From: Ipomoea triloba
Lineage: Eukaryota > Streptophyta > Magnoliopsida > Solanales > Convolvulaceae
Direction: 5' to 3'
Length of the DNA stretch: 64,000 nucleotides
Assembly (NCBI RefSeq): GCF_003576645.1
Contig: NC_044916.1
Location: 2,998,702 to 3,062,701 of the forward strand
The notes beneath the pieces are model-generated. The model did no database searches. It was not told the origin of the DNA and worked only from the letters and a program-made list of their open reading frames with translations. Shown in pieces: positions 26,357-41,206 of this stretch. The position numbers were made by a program, and so were the translations under genes. Position 1 is the first letter of the stretch. The number at the start of each line of letters is the position of its first letter.

Positions 26357-29300
26357 ATGCATCCTCTGGGCTACACCCTCTGCATCTTCTTCCTAATCAC
26401 CCAATTCATCGGAACCACCTCCCAGCAATTATTATTAGTACCTCCCCCTGTTTCCTGTCCCAACACCACAACTTATACTCCTAACAGCACATATCAAGCC
26501 AATCTTAATTCTCTTCTCTCCATCCTCTCTTCCAATGGCACCCGCAAAAATGGTTTCTACAGTTACCCCGCCGGCGGCCGCGAAAACTCCGAGGACACCT
26601 CGTACGGCATGTTCATGTGCCGGGGTGATGTCTCCACCGACGACTGCGTGGCGTGTGTAAGAAATGCTAGCAGATACATACTTAAGATCTGCCCCAACGG
26701 AAAGGCTGCTGTTGTCTGGTACGATTTCTGTATGTTGCGTTTCTCCGACAGTCCTATGTTCGGGAGAGCCGACCAGTGGCCTGCGAAGATTGTATATTTA
26801 TTAGAGAAAGATTCTCAGCCGGCTAGGTTCATGGAGGCTGTCGGGAGCACGTTGAATGAGGTGGCCACTCGAGCCGCCGTCGGTCAATCCGGCAAGAAAT
26901 TTGCGACTCTAGAAGGTAACTACACTGCATTTGAGAGAATCTATAGTCTTGGGCAGTGCACTCCTGATATTTCCAATTTGGATTGTGAGAGTTGCCTGAG
27001 AGCTGCAATCGGACAACGGCGTTCATCACTGGGTGCAACTATTCTCTTCCCAAGCTGTATTGTTAGGTATGGAGTGACTCCCTTCTACACTAGCACAGCC
27101 GCCTCTGCGCCACCACCGGCCGCCGTTCCTACGCCGCCTCCTCCTCCTCCTCCCGCTACCGGTGAAGGTATAGTAAAACTTTTCTATTTGTTATACCATG
27201 GACCAGGATTCATATGACACTATGAATCTTGGTTTAAAAATTACTTGTAGTTAATTATTTTTGTAGGGTAAACAAATTGAAAGTACTTAACATGATGTTA
27301 CCTACACATATATAAATTGTTAATTGCAAATATAAAATACGTCAATTCCAGACACATAAGATGGTTGTTAACATGTTATATATATGTAGTTAACCTATTT
27401 TGTACCTGCAGATTTAAGTAATAATTTATGTATCTATAGTTTTTATGTTATATGTCTTTAATTATTATCTAATATGCCTTTAATTTATTTACAAATACAC
27501 ACAACTAATTGCAGAATTGCAGAAAGAGGATGTGTCATGCAATCATTATTCCGTGTACATTGCCCACACAAATATTTGGACTATGAATAAAACATATATT
27601 TTTAATTAATGTATTAAATGTAAATTATTTGTAAAGTACATTATTTATGTACAGAAGTATATTATTTTTAAATGATATTATTTGAATATTGAATGTACAT
27701 TATTTTATATATTATCAAATAATGTATCTTGAGTATAATAATAAAAAATATATATTTATTTCATGGTCTACAGCAAAATTTGCTACTATAATGCACTGAT
27801 GCACATGAACCAAACTAAATTAAAAGACTCAATTCGATTTTAAAAAAAAAAAAAAAAAAAGACTGAATTCAATCTATTTACTCTTCTTTCCTTTTTTTCT
27901 GTAATGATTTGGTGTTTGATGTTTTACTTTGTTTATTTTATGTTAAGGTTGCCATGGATTCATCCTTTCAACACCAATGGAATTTTTCACTGTAGTCTAT
28001 CTCTGTTGATGCAGGAAACAACGGAAATTCATCTTCAAAAGTGATTATTGCCATTGTAGTCCCTTTTGTTGGGATTATACTCTTCATTGCAATCTTCTCA
28101 TTTGTGAGAGTTAAAAAAGCCAAGAAACAAAATACTACAACAGAGCAAACAGGTTTTAAGTTCTATACTTGTTTGTGTTACATTAATATTCACCATTCAA
28201 GTTTTTAAGATTTCCAATTTCTAATCTCCACCTTTTCTGTAGATGTGTCTGGCATTTCAACAGAGGATTCCTTGCAGTACGATCTTGCTACCATTCAAGT
28301 TATTACAGATCATTTTTCACCCAAGAGTAAAATCGGTGAAGGTGGATACGGTTCTGTATACAAGGTAAAGTCTTTGACTTGATCTGCAACATCGATCAAT
28401 ATATATACTCATTTCAGTCGGTTTTAATAGTTTGTTGATTGCTAACACTCAGGGAAAGCTTCCCACCGAACAAGAGGTAGCTGTAAAACAGCTTTCAAGA
28501 AATTCAAAACAAGGAGTTCAAGAATTCGAGATGGAGGTCAAAGTAGTTGCGAAGTTACAACACAGAAATTTAGTAAGGCTACTGGGATTTTGCTCCGAAG
28601 GAGAAGAGAAGATACTAATCTATGAATTTGTGCCCAATAAAAGCCTTGACTACTTTTTATTTGGTTAGCTCTTTTATCCTATCTTCTAATTAGGTTTCTA
28701 ATCTCATGTTCTTAAATTAATTAAGTCCTTTACATAATTTGCCTAACCTCCAGACATATATACATTTTGTTACTTATGTAGACCCTAAAAAGCGGCACTT
28801 ATTGGATTGGTCTAAACGTTACAAGATAATAGAAGGGATAGCACGAGGGTTGTTATATCTTCACGTAGATTCTCGGCTTAAAATCATACATCGTGATCTC
28901 AAAGCAAGTAATATATTATTAGATGGAGATATGAAACCGAAAATAGCTGATTTTGGCATGGCCAAAATATTTGGAGTTGATCAATCCCGAGGAAAGACAA
29001 ACAGAGTTGTCGGAACATAGTAAGTTCTCTTAAGTTCTCTTTTTCATCATAGTGAGTATGCAACAACAATTAGATCCTTTATTACTTGATTCATTATTGC
29101 AAAAATAAAAATTCTTTCAAAACAATAATTTGATATACTTCATTGAATTGGTTTAATGGTTGTCAGTGGCTACATGCCTCCTGAGTATGTAATGCATGGC
29201 CGCTTCTCTGTGAAGTCTGATGTTTATAGTTTCGGTGTTCTGCTTTTGGAGATTGTAACGGGGAAAAGCAGAACCAAGTTCAGTGATCCAAGTGGAGTAC

Positions 29301-29717
29301 ATGATCTTCTTAGCTATGTGAGTAAAAAAGCCTATAACTGCTACAAAATCATTAACATGGTTAACCCTTTTAACTTGAGGCTGATAAATGTTGCAGGCTT
29401 GGAAACATTGGAGGGATGGCACACCTCTAAGAATAGTGGATCCAGTGTTTGGAGAATGCTACTCAAGAAATGAAGTCATCCAATGCATCCATATTGGCTT
29501 GTTATGTGTTCAAAAAGATGTGGACAAAAGGCCTACAATGACAAATGTTGACCTCATGCTCAATAGTTATTCTATTACTAAATCAGCCCCTCGTGAACCG
29601 GCATTTTTCTATGGTGGAAGATCAGAGTCGAAAGGGGGAGAGTCTGATAATTCTACAAGCAAGTCAATCCCATTGTCTGTAAATGAAATGTCCATTACTG
29701 AGCTAGATCCAAGATGA
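26357..29717 (+). CDS. Cysteine-rich receptor-like protein kinase, clade B (663 aa)
   Basis: Exons 26357-27167, 28015-28152, 28243-28364, 28453-28663, 28782-29019, 29167-29317 and 29397-29717, all phase-consistent. The signal peptide is [19 protein letters not shown]. The DUF26 motifs are [13 protein letters not shown] and [13 protein letters not shown], followed by a Pro-rich stalk and a transmembrane exon ([21 protein letters not shown]). The kinase has P-loop [15 protein letters not shown] Lys369, HRDLK (464-468) and DFG (484-486); the subdomain VIII motif is PPEY instead of SPEY. All catalytic residues remain. It is the most diverged of the five ectodomains: [10 protein letters not shown] replaces the usual LGQ(L/F)CPN start, so ligand specificity may differ. 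Intron 1 (about 850 bases) holds MITE-like sequence beginning TTATACCATGGACC. Confidence 0.95.
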
Positions 29718-30332
29718 GGGAGAGAAGCAAAGAATCCAGTCATGGAGTGCAAGGATGATATTTATGCAAATTGAAAAACAAAGTTTTGATGTATTAAATT
29801 CCGGTCCATAGGTTTGGCGTTGTCTGGGAAAAGAAGATTTTTTTTTTTTTTTTTTTTTTGTTCTTCATTCATCTTCAACACAGTTTTGAACTTGTAATTA
29901 TGACGTCCTGAAAAAGAACAAATCAGACTTGAAGAATGAAGAAGACAGAAAGACGAAAACAATAATTGATGGAGAAAGATACCCTATGCTAAATGCATAA
30001 AAATTAAGAATTACAGTTGTATTGAACTATAATTTAGTCATCATATATATAGGGGAGGTCGGGTTCAACCCTCTAAAAAGTGTGGACACAATGAACTCCG
30101 CTCTTAAAAATTTTCAATAATTATAAATTTGATCTCATGTATGTGATCATTCCTCACAACATCGAGCCCGTGACCTTTCATTTAGAATGGTAACAATGAT
30201 GTCATCAGACCACAAAGTACTTAGTAGTATTGCCTAATTTTACTTTACCTATTTTGTTATGTATTATAAATTTATTATAGGAACAATAACACTTTTTTCC
30301 TGAATTATATGTTTATAGCACTTTTTCTCCCT
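29718..30332. other. Intergenic 3' of CRK at 26357
   Basis: CRK 3' flank, then an approximately 22-base poly-T run at 29838-29860. The rest is AT-rich; no gene is seen. Confidence 0.4.
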
Positions 30333-30873
30333 TGATATGGATTATTCCCCAGGGTATCGTGTCCATACGGTGATCAAATACGGGCCGCATGCTTATTACG
30401 AGCTTGGCTCGAGCCACACTGACTGTCTCCAACCTATTCCCAACCTTCTGCCTTATCGATTTCACTTTTATTGGTGTATATGCAAACTCTCAGCTGCACC
30501 CGCAAACCCGACCTAAACTGAACGGGACCGACCATTCGATTTGAATCCGCTAGTGTCATGACTTTACCCTCGAGAGCACATCAAGGCACGTTTACAAGCC
30601 CCTTTTGTCCCGACCAGAGCCCATTCATGGGTTCCACGTGCCCCTCATGCTGGCAGGGCGGAACCTATTCCTTTTCCTCCCTATAAATACCGCATTTATT
30701 ACTGAGGGAGAGACTTTTGGCTGCTTCTATACGCTAATTGTAAGCTCGGGAACCTCAGTGTCACTTACTCCAAGCTCTCTCACTTAAACCAACAAGCAAA
30801 CCTGAGGACCGTGGCCTGGTCTGACTAGTGTCGTATATACATATTCGTAATAAACCCCATATTTACTATATCA
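30333..30873. mobile_element. Solo LTR (541 bp) with 5-bp target-site duplication
   Basis: It starts TGATATGG and ends CTATATCA, so the termini TGATAT/ATATCA are inverted. TCCCT directly flanks it on both sides (30328-30332, 30874-30878). Inside is a TATA box, CTATAAATACC at about 30681. It is relatively GC-rich for the region. There are no internal retrotransposon genes on either side, so it is the product of LTR-LTR recombination. The family cannot be named from the sequence alone. Confidence 0.85.
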
Positions 30874-30878
30874 TCCCT

Positions 30879-32680
30879 AAATTATTCATGTACCCATATT
30901 AGCCCCTCAATTATTTTAAAAGTGACGATTTCCCCTCATTTATATTAAATAGACATTTTATCCTTAAAATAAGTATATTTCATTTAATTTTTTTCTCAAA
31001 CAAATTGTTACTTATATGTATGGATGGCCACTACTCGGTTCAAACCAAACTCGACACTATAGGAATCGAATCGAAATCAGAACTATAAGGATGATTCTGG
31101 TTATGATTCGGAATAGGGCCCAAAACGTTCCTGTTCCTAACAGGGAAAAAATAAAATAAAAAAATTAATTGTTGAATTTGGGCTATTTTAAAAATAGAAC
31201 ATAGAATTTATATTAAAAAAATATTCAAATCGGAACTGCCAGTTTCAGTTTATCATTTCTCGGAGGCGTGAACTGAAACTGAACAACGGTCATATCTATT
31301 TACATGTGGAAATCAATGTGAAAAAGGAGTAGACAACATTTGTAAATATTATAATTGTAATTTTGAGCCAATGCTAGTGACATTAATATTATACTTATAA
31401 ATAGTATTTATGAATTACTTGTGTTTAAGTCTTAATTCTGTTACTAGCATTAACTTAAAATTATAATTAATAATTTGTTGGACAAGAACAAAAATGAAAT
31501 TCTTTTTTTTTAAAGGAAAAGTTTTCCATTTTTGATATAAAAAGGAGAAAAATCATCATTTTAAAAATAATTGAAGAACTAATATAAATACATGAACAAT
31601 TCAGGAAAGAAAAATGTTATAAATATATAGGACTTGTTTGGTTATCAGCGGTAGCATGTTGTGTTAGCGGTTATCAAATAACGGATTGTATTAACAGGTT
31701 TGACTAACGGAATGTATTAGCGGTTTGTAAAAAGATGTTTGATAAAATTAATTGTTTAGATTAGCGGTTAACATGTAAATGACCAAAAGGGTATACATAT
31801 ATTTAATAATTTAATAATAATAATAATGTTTTTAAATAAAAAATAAAAATAAAATAAAAATAAAAAAGGAAGCAAATCCGTTGCTTCAACCCGTCATTAA
31901 CCAAACATTGTTTTTAGTGTTTTGACCAAATTCAAAACGCTGAACCAATAACTAAAAGCAGCCATAATTTTGAGAAAAAAAAAATCATTTTCCTTTAATA
32001 AATGTATATTTCATACTTTCATGTATGCATGGCATATCAAAAGTCAAAGTCTTCCAAAGACGATGGGCCATTGATTTTACTTTACTTTTAGTCCTGTCCC
32101 CCTCAGTTTGAACTATTCGTTTGTCTTTATTTTCTCCATTTACGTAGCTGTGTTCGCAATGTTTTGTCACAAGTAGGTGTGCATGTGGAAATAATTATTA
32201 CCTCATTTATTTCCCTTCAATAATTACTCCCATCTGCACTATATATTATTTACAGTAGATATATTATCATACTATCCAATTAAAGATCCACGACCATATA
32301 GTTCAGAAATTAGATGAACAAAAAAGAAAAGAAAAGATAAAATCTGGACAACCGGCCCAGGTGAGTTGGTCCGACAATTTTGTGTGTGTTTTTATCTAAG
32401 CATTTCATGTTATTATTTTAATTCACCACTTGAAAATATAAAATGAAAAAGATATTCATCTACGAGCATAGTCCATTGCATTTTTTGCACCTTGGATTGT
32501 TGAATATTTTTTATTTATATGTAACATGTTAAGATGACGAGACATTGCAATGTCAAGTTTAAAAAAATTATTTCGATAAACTAAATTGTTAATCTAAGCA
32601 ATAAAATGATCATATTGACTAGAAAATATGGGTCACACACTCACACTTGTATGAGATCATCTCAAGTATCCTTACTAGTT
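30879..32680. other. Intergenic with hAT-like MITE and CRK-flank module
   Basis: No gene. About 31627-31965 starts GGACTTGTTTGGTTATCAGC and ends with inverted words (TTAACCAAACA, ACGCTGAACCAATAACTAA), a pattern common in hAT-type MITEs; borders are uncertain. About 32035-32230 is a copy of the module near 24676. The rest is AT-rich. Confidence 0.35.
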
Positions 32681-32689
32681 GGTCGATCC

Positions 32690-32822
32690 TAGGTAGTGGA
32701 AAGGGTCCTTGGGACGTTCCTTGCTAAAGTCTGTCTAATCCACGCACATTCTCCAACTTGGTGATTTGGGCACCAAGATTACATTTGCTAGCCAGGTTGG
32801 GGTAAGTGACTTCTCAAACGTG
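32690..32822 (-). pseudogene. Gypsy reverse-transcriptase fragment
   Basis: The minus strand reads TWLANVILVPKSPSWRMCVD, stop, TDFSKERPKDPF. This matches the start of the Ty3/gypsy reverse transcriptase (known pattern: WLANVV.V.K..GKWRMCVDYTDLN.ACPKD.FPLP). An in-frame stop replaces the Tyr/Phe after CVD, and the flanks are not coding. It is a dead relic. Confidence 0.7.
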
Positions 32823-32840
32823 GCTGATTTCCAATAGGAC

Positions 32841-33987
32841 GGATACCTCTTTCTTCACAAATTCCCTTCTCCCAATTGCCAAATAGCTCTTCCGATGGAC
32901 GACCAGAAATACTACAATTCACCTTTTGTCGCAAAAATGCAAAATTTCGTCACGAAACAACAACAAATTACGTTCCGTCGCGAATCTGGATTTTTATTTT
33001 AGTCAAAATTGCTAGTCTTTTTTTCATATATTAAAGAGGGGTATTTATATATATTTTGGGCAGTGAGCCCTACAAGGAATAGAAATTCTAAACTGCCTCA
33101 TATTGTCAGTCTTTGTAACATTGGGAATGGGCAGCCCAATACTTGCTATATTTTGAATAGTAAGCCCAATCGTAGTATTGCACAAGATATGCCCAATTCG
33201 TCCAATCTCTTCTTCTAATACACGTCGAATATCCTTCTTGGGCGGCTCTTCTTTCCTGGTGTTTGTAGCCCAAACCCCATAATTGATTGGTCCGACGACC
33301 GGCGGCCTAGAGGGTAGCCCGACCGGTCTAACCAGTCTACCATCCATCAAAAATATTGTTATTGTCTTTAGAAATAGAAGATTTCGAAGCCTTAATAAGC
33401 CTTTTTTAGAGTATTTATAGACCTTCAATTCTAATTCGGGAGCTCAAAATAAAATAGAAAAGTAATTCAGGAAATCACGGGCCATTAATTACAAATTCGA
33501 TTCATTGCAAAAACAAGGTAAGTGCTCCCCTAAATAGTACCGAAATCTCTAGAGTGATATCAGCTCTTCTGACTGCACTTTCTATAGATGTGTTAAATTA
33601 TTTTCCTCCAATCTTTGGCAAGAAATGGACATGAGCTAAGTCCAACCACTATGCCTCTTGTATCCAACCCATCAATAAACATTAAGGAAATCTTGCTTAT
33701 TAGCAAAGTCCTTTGGCATCATTTTCAGGTGCTAGTATTAGTAGTAGCACTCTTCTATAACCATCTATTAACATGAAGCTATTCCTAATATGTCATTTTT
33801 GTTCGTGCTGGGGATGATGGAAATTCATATGCAGAAGTGTTGATAGTCATAGTTGTGAGAAATTCCTAGTTCCTACCTATTTGATTGACTTTACAGCACC
33901 TTTAGGTTCACATAATATATCAAAAGTCAAAGTCTTCCAAAAATGGGCCACGCATGTCAGTTCACATAATCGTATGTCTTTGTTTTC
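32841..33987. repeat. Duplicated intergenic block (copy 2; partner at 23182)
   Basis: It matches 23182-24735 but lacks the LINE. At the equivalent of the insertion point the sequence reads TATTTATAGACCTTCAATTC without interruption, so it preserves the empty site. A 127-aa minus-strand open frame (33045-33428) is longer than in copy 1 but has no recognised domain. Confidence 0.8.
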
Positions 33988-34244
33988 ATTTTTATTCCTT
34001 AAACCAACCAAACACTGTAATATAATTCATAAAGTTTATTCCTTTCGCAAACCAAACAACAGAATACAATTTCTATTCTATTCCTTGCCTATTCCATTCC
34101 TTATGGAATAGCATTCCTATTAACTCAAAATTCATTTCGTGAACCAAACGTGCTGTTATTGTTTTAAATGTTCAAGGAAACTTCTCAAGACATTTTTCTA
34201 TTGAATAAAAAATTCCATTGAAGGCTTGCTTCTAGAAGTAAGAT
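33988..34244. mobile_element. MITE-like insertion
   Basis: Similarity to 24735 stops at GTTTTC, and sequence with TTCCTTAAACCAACCAAACA, TATTCCATTCCTTATGGAATAG (22-base palindrome core) and CGTGAACCAAACG follows. This vocabulary is typical of short hAT-type MITEs. Exact ends are not defined. Confidence 0.35.
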
Positions 34245-34940
34245 AGAAGTTGGATTGAGCCCATGGTTGATGAAGGGTCTTTGCATGCATCACATGCAAT
34301 ACTACTTTATGACCGGATTTTAAGGCGTGTAAGATGGACAACAGTACAGGGCCTCAATTTTTATAGGGTTCAATATTTATTTTTGACCTAGCTATTTAAT
34401 AAGAAATTTTTTTAAAAAAAATTACAATTAATCCTAAAACACATCAGTTTTATCCCAAATTACTTTTTTCTCCTAATAATTAGGATCTAATTAATTGAGC
34501 ATGGCAAAACCATTCTCTTTCCCAAAGGCACAGATGATATCTCAAGCCTTGAAATCTGTAAAGATAACTTGAAATAAAAATCATATATTTTGCGTATTAT
34601 ACTTTTGGTATGACCTTTTTTTTTTTTTTTTATAATAACGTGACCATAAAAATCTAAAAGTAACCCTGTGCTACTTCACAGAGATATGAACTCAAAAATA
34701 AATAGCAAAGAGACAAGACAGGAGTTGTACACCAAAATGAACACTACTAAAATGTATGTCATCAGATTGCGTCTAAATTGGTTACATGCATGCATGCCAG
34801 TATCAAAGTCAAAGTCAAAGTCAAAGTCTTCCAAAGATGGGCCAGGCATGTCGATCAGTTTGAACTCTTCTTCGTGTGTCTTTGTTTTCTCCACTTATTT
34901 AGCTCTGTACGCAATATTTTGTGACAAGCAGGTGTGAATC
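34245..34940. repeat. CRK 3'-flank module, second copy
   Basis: GTTGGATTGAGCCCATGGTTG at 34249 onward, TAGCAAAGAGACAAG at about 34701 and ATGCATGCATGCCAGTATC at about 34785 copy the region after the CRK at 11301 (14990-15186). About 34800-34940 repeats the module near 24676. No CRK precedes it here, which suggests a lost gene or a displaced flank. Confidence 0.5.
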
Positions 34941-36519
34941 ATTGTACCGAAAAGAAACACGCCTGCAAATCATTAATACACAAATCTTAGCTTGATGCTC
35001 TCAAGCCACATGTGTGAGCAAGAACTCCAAATATCTTTAAGAATAATACTAATTAATATTTCATATTCTATTAATATCTTAATACTAATCAATTAATGTG
35101 TGTAGCAAGTGCCTTCGCCAATTTTTCATATTCTATTAATATCTTAAGAATAATATAATACACCCCTTAATTAAAACACTTGTACATTTATGTTAGGATC
35201 TCCATGTTAATAACACTAATAATTACACACCAATATATTCATGTGTGTGTGTTTTGATCTAAGCATTTCATGTTATTTTCTTAACCCACCACTTGAAAAT
35301 ATAAAGTATTTTTTAACTCTATTATTTCATGTTAATATTCTTTTCGCTCCTGTCTTTTTTAAATCTATTATTTCTATAAAGTATTTTTAAAAAAAAAACA
35401 TGTCATAGTAAAAAATCGTAATCTAGCTAGTTAGAGCTTCCTAAGCTCTACCAACTAGTGATTGCTTATTGAAAAAGAAGTAATTGTTTAAGCGTTGTTA
35501 TATGCTATCTAATATAAAAAGTGACTTGATTCTGCAATCTGCATAGTGTTTTGCGGAATTGCGTTGATTCTCACGGTGGGAATGTGGGGTAGCGAAATGG
35601 CCGATTGCGAGGGCCCAGGGGAAGTTGATTATTAGTGTTTTCATTCATGCATAATGTACTAAAATTAAGGGTGGTAACTTTTGCGGGGTCTCCATTTCAT
35701 AATTTACAGGGATAGAGACCAAATTTTTTTTGAAACAGAGATGGGGACGGAGAGTTATATTCATTCTCTATTAGGGATAGGGATTCTTCACCCCACTCTA
35801 GTGCGTAAATGTTAATAAATTATATATGTATAGATGAACAATTTAATACTTAAGTACTAGATTAATACTTAAATTTGATAGTTTAACTTAATTTATTTAA
35901 AACTTTTTTATCTAAATATTAAAAATTAGGGGAAATGACATATATTTGGTCCCTAGCTAAGTTATACCTGTATGTGGTTATAATCGAAGTGACGAGTTTA
36001 GTCCTTGACATTAGTGGTGTGTTAATAGAGTTAAATTCAAGAGTAAAGAAGTAGATTCCTAAATATGCAATATAACATGTTTCCTCCTTTTTCCCCCTCT
36101 TACACACTTACACATAAAACTTTCCTCCATACGCACAAAAATCCTAAATCCTTCCCCTCCAATAATCCTTCATATCCACAAAAGCCCTAAATCTTCAACC
36201 TAATCAGCAAAGAAATCCTACTCTGATCCGCGGCTCATTTGGAGAAGAAATCTTAATAACTTCAAGAATGCTGTTGGCCAGATTCAACACAATTAATCTC
36301 AACATAAATCATAAGATAAAACATAATCCATTGACAAAATTAAACTCCAAAATACTGCAAATTAAAACTTTCATAGCAAATTATATATCCATAGTCCCTA
36401 GAGGTCGTGTCTTTCTTGGAGAAAGGTTACACCAAATTTCTACACCAAAATATCATTTTGGTGTCGTCCTTGGAGATGCCAAAACGTTGGAGGAAATTGC
36501 GGCTTAAAATTGTCAACCT
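34941..36519. other. Intergenic, no gene
   Basis: AT-rich with short microsatellites. Around 35640-35800 is a G-rich stretch (GGGGATAGGGATTCTTCACC type) resembling retroelement debris. The frame at 36268-36507 shows no recognisable domain. Nothing is supported as coding. Confidence 0.35.
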
Positions 36520-37060
36520 TGAATTAAGCCCATAGTTGACAATGGGTCTTTCATCTGCAATCTGCATGACTGCATGCATCACATGCATGCACCGATTCAC
36601 AAATATGAACTCAAAATTAATACTGCGTATATAGCAAAGGGACAAGCCTGGAGTTGTACACCAAAATGAACAGTAATGTTAGATTGCGTCTAAATTAGTT
36701 GACTTCTATTACATTGACTCACAATTTATACTCATTCACTTATACTTTTTTATGTGACATGATAAGTTACATTTATTATGTGAATACCAAATAAAATATC
36801 AACATTAAAATTTTGAACAGAATAATAAAAATACATAATAGAATTTAGAAGTCAAAGCAATATTTTACAAATTGATTACATATATTTATGTCAGTGTGAA
36901 AAGTCAAAATCAAAGTTCTGTCGTCCCCTCAGTTTGATCTCTTCGTTTGTCTTTATTTTCTCCATTAAATATCTAAGTAGTTGTGTATAGTACGCATTGT
37001 TTTCTGACAAGTAGATGTAGAAATAATTACCTCCTCATTTATTTCTCTTTAATATTTACA
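36520..37060. repeat. CRK 3'-flank module, third copy
   Basis: TTGAATTAAGCCCATAGTTG, TAGCAAAGGGACAAG and AGATTGCGTCTAAATTAG parallel 14990-15186 and 34245-34800. About 36905-37050 copies the GTCTTTATTTTCTCCATT module. Confidence 0.5.
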
Positions 37061-38029
37061 CCCATTGGTATCAAAAAAAATATTTACACCCATATGCATT
37101 TATGCACTATTATTTACAGTATGTATCAATTATTATTGGGGTACGGTTAAGAATGTCAATTTTTATTCTTCCTGCGAATATAATATTCACTTGGATCTAT
37201 TCCGCATAGATCGTTGTTTTTTTTAGTGATAGTGGGTGATAGATTAGGGGCAGGTTTTAAAAAATTAAACTCACGGTGGGTGAGTTGGATTCAGATTCTA
37301 TGTACAAAATTCACCTGGAATCCTACCAGATCCACCATGTTTTGTGTGTGTAATAGTAAAATAAGTATTAAAATGTAGTTCATTAAAAAAGTGTCTATAA
37401 TTTTTTGCTAACTTTTTACTATTTTTTTATTTCTAAACTACTAAGTTTATCTAAACAAATTAACACTTTAGTTATTATATTTGAATATTTTTATTATTTT
37501 ATGTTTTAGTAAAACTAATGAAATTTATTATTTTATTATGTGTAAGTAATTTAATTATTATTTGAAATAATAATAATAATAATAATATAATAATAAGTGG
37601 TGGATACCTGTAGGAACCCGCACCCGGTGGGGTGGGGTGGATGGAGAAAGTATAATAAGGTGGGTCGAGTAGTGGATGTAGTCCTCTCCGACCTATTGTC
37701 ATCCCTAATTGGGGTGGTACTACCTAGTGACTGGCCGGTCGGTTTGGAAATAGTTGGTCAATTCACGCTCTCGGAAGCTGCTCAGATCATTGGCTCTCTG
37801 TTGTGACAGAATGTTGGGAACTTCGGGAGGAACGAAGAATGTATAAATGATTTAAATGGAGCCTGGATTCACAAGATTTGGAAGATTTTGCTTAAAGTCG
37901 AAGTTGAGAACTTGTTACTTAATTTATCTTGCTTTCCTAGTATATTTTAGGAAGTATTATTAGGGTGTGCTCAACCCTGCAAATCTCTCACTTTCTAATC
38001 TATGTGGCAAGAGAGAGTTTTTTTTATTT
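37061..38029. other. Intergenic, repeat debris
   Basis: It contains an (AAT)n tract at 37568-37590 and a G-rich segment (CACCCGGTGGGGTGGGGTGG, about 37621). No gene is supported. Confidence 0.35.
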
Positions 38030-39682
<1,653 letters not shown>

Positions 39683-39707
39683 NNNNNNNNNNNNNNNNNN
39701 NNNNNNN
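39683..39707. other. Assembly gap (25 N)
   Basis: Twenty-five N characters separate the poly-C tract from the second copy of the 1.48-kb segment. Confidence 0.98.
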
Positions 39708-41184
39708 TTATTATTATTAATGCCATGTGTGTTGCAATAGGAGAGAAATTGTTAAATTAGCAAGAGGAGAGAGAATGAAAAAGTGGGAGAAAAAGCTTCA
39801 TAACTACTTTCTCAACCTATTGAAGCACAAGAGTCAGTATTGACTCCAATAAGGCGAACACACCACCCCCTGTATAAAGGGAAGGGTTTAATGTCACTGG
39901 ACCACAAGGTCCTTGGCAAAAGCAAGGTAAATCTAATTGTGTACTTTTTTATCTTTTTTATTTCCTATTATATTTAGTTATTATATTTATAATATATATG
40001 CAAATTCAAATAGTGAATAATTTACAAATTTGATGATGTGGAAGTGAGACCCATTTTAAAAAAGTGAGAGAAATTTCTGGGGTAAGGATAGCCTTATAGC
40101 TTAAAGCTCATATTTGGTAGGCAATTTTTTGGGAATCTACTTTCCTTCCATGTACTAGGTCCCTTGTATAAAATGCCCTTTCCAATCAATCGTTATACCG
40201 TGCACCACGGTGCACATAGCAATGTCCACGACGTCGTTTCGATGTTACGTGGACGCGGACGCGAATGACTCACGTGAATTTATTATCTATAATACACATA
40301 ATCATTATCTAGAATACAAAAACGTTTGCCTAGAATACACAGAATGTTTGCCCAGAATACACAAAATATTGACACAAAATACACAGAACTCATCCTCCTA
40401 ACATTCGAATGCACAAACACATCAAACATGTGTTAATAACATGAATACACAAAATATTGACACAAAATACACAGAACTCATCCTCCTAAACATTCGATGC
40501 ACAAACACATCACAACATGTGTTACTAACATGAATACACAGAACGTTACCTAGAATACACAGAACTGTTGTCTAGAATACACAGAATGATTGCCTAGAAT
40601 ACACAAAATATTAACATAAATACAGAGATCGGCCGAAACAGGAAACGTGATTTCTAAAAAAACGAACGGTTAGTTTATAATGCTCAAAACGACGTTGTTT
40701 ACGTACGTGGTGCACATTGCTTTGTGCACTGTGGTGCACGGTATAATTTGCTCTTTCCAATGGTGCAGAATAATTTTGGGAGCTTATGATTTTGTTGGAA
40801 CTGAGTCCATCATAAACTGAGTATATAACTATAAGATGGATAAGAAAGTAATAATTTTATTACCCGAAACACTAGGCTCAAAGTAGTAAGTACAGAGACC
40901 GAGGTACTACCAGACCAAATATAAAAGACTAGGGCACAGATAATGGGTTATAATTAACTATACTACAGACAAGAATCGAACCCAGACAGAGGGTTTGAAG
41001 TATGAACCTAATATCTCTAGATCAGGGTGCATGTAGTGTTTAAACATGATCCTAATAGGAAGACAGGCACCCTATACCACCCACATCTCGCATCGTCCAC
41101 GTGTAAGTTCTTTGATTTGCTCTTCCCACAGCTTCCACGTCTCAGACCACCTCACCATACCAACGCCACTGCCACCTCAGGAGA
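39708..41184. repeat. 1.48-kb duplicated segment, copy 2
   Basis: Starts TTATTATTATTAATGCCATG right after the gap and matches 38030-39519 throughout. It continues into unique sequence through GGGGG and 17 C (41185-41206). Confidence 0.9.
40187..40752. mobile_element. Mutator-like MITE, second copy within the duplication
   Basis: The same element and the same CTTTCCAAT flanks (40178-40186 and 40753-40761) as at 38516. The shared insertion site shows that it was copied with the segment and did not insert twice. Confidence 0.75.
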
Positions 41185-41206
41185 GGGGGCCCCCCCCCCC
41201 CCCCCC

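Noticed and set aside
33045..33428. 127-aa minus-strand frame in the duplicated intergenic block
   Set aside because: The paralogous copy at 23463-23690 is broken and much shorter, and no domain is recognisable. It may be retroelement leader sequence.
35919..36507. Possible small genes at 35919-36107 (minus) and 36268-36507 (+)
   Set aside because: Short frames with no domain or clear promoter or splice partners in AT-rich intergenic DNA.
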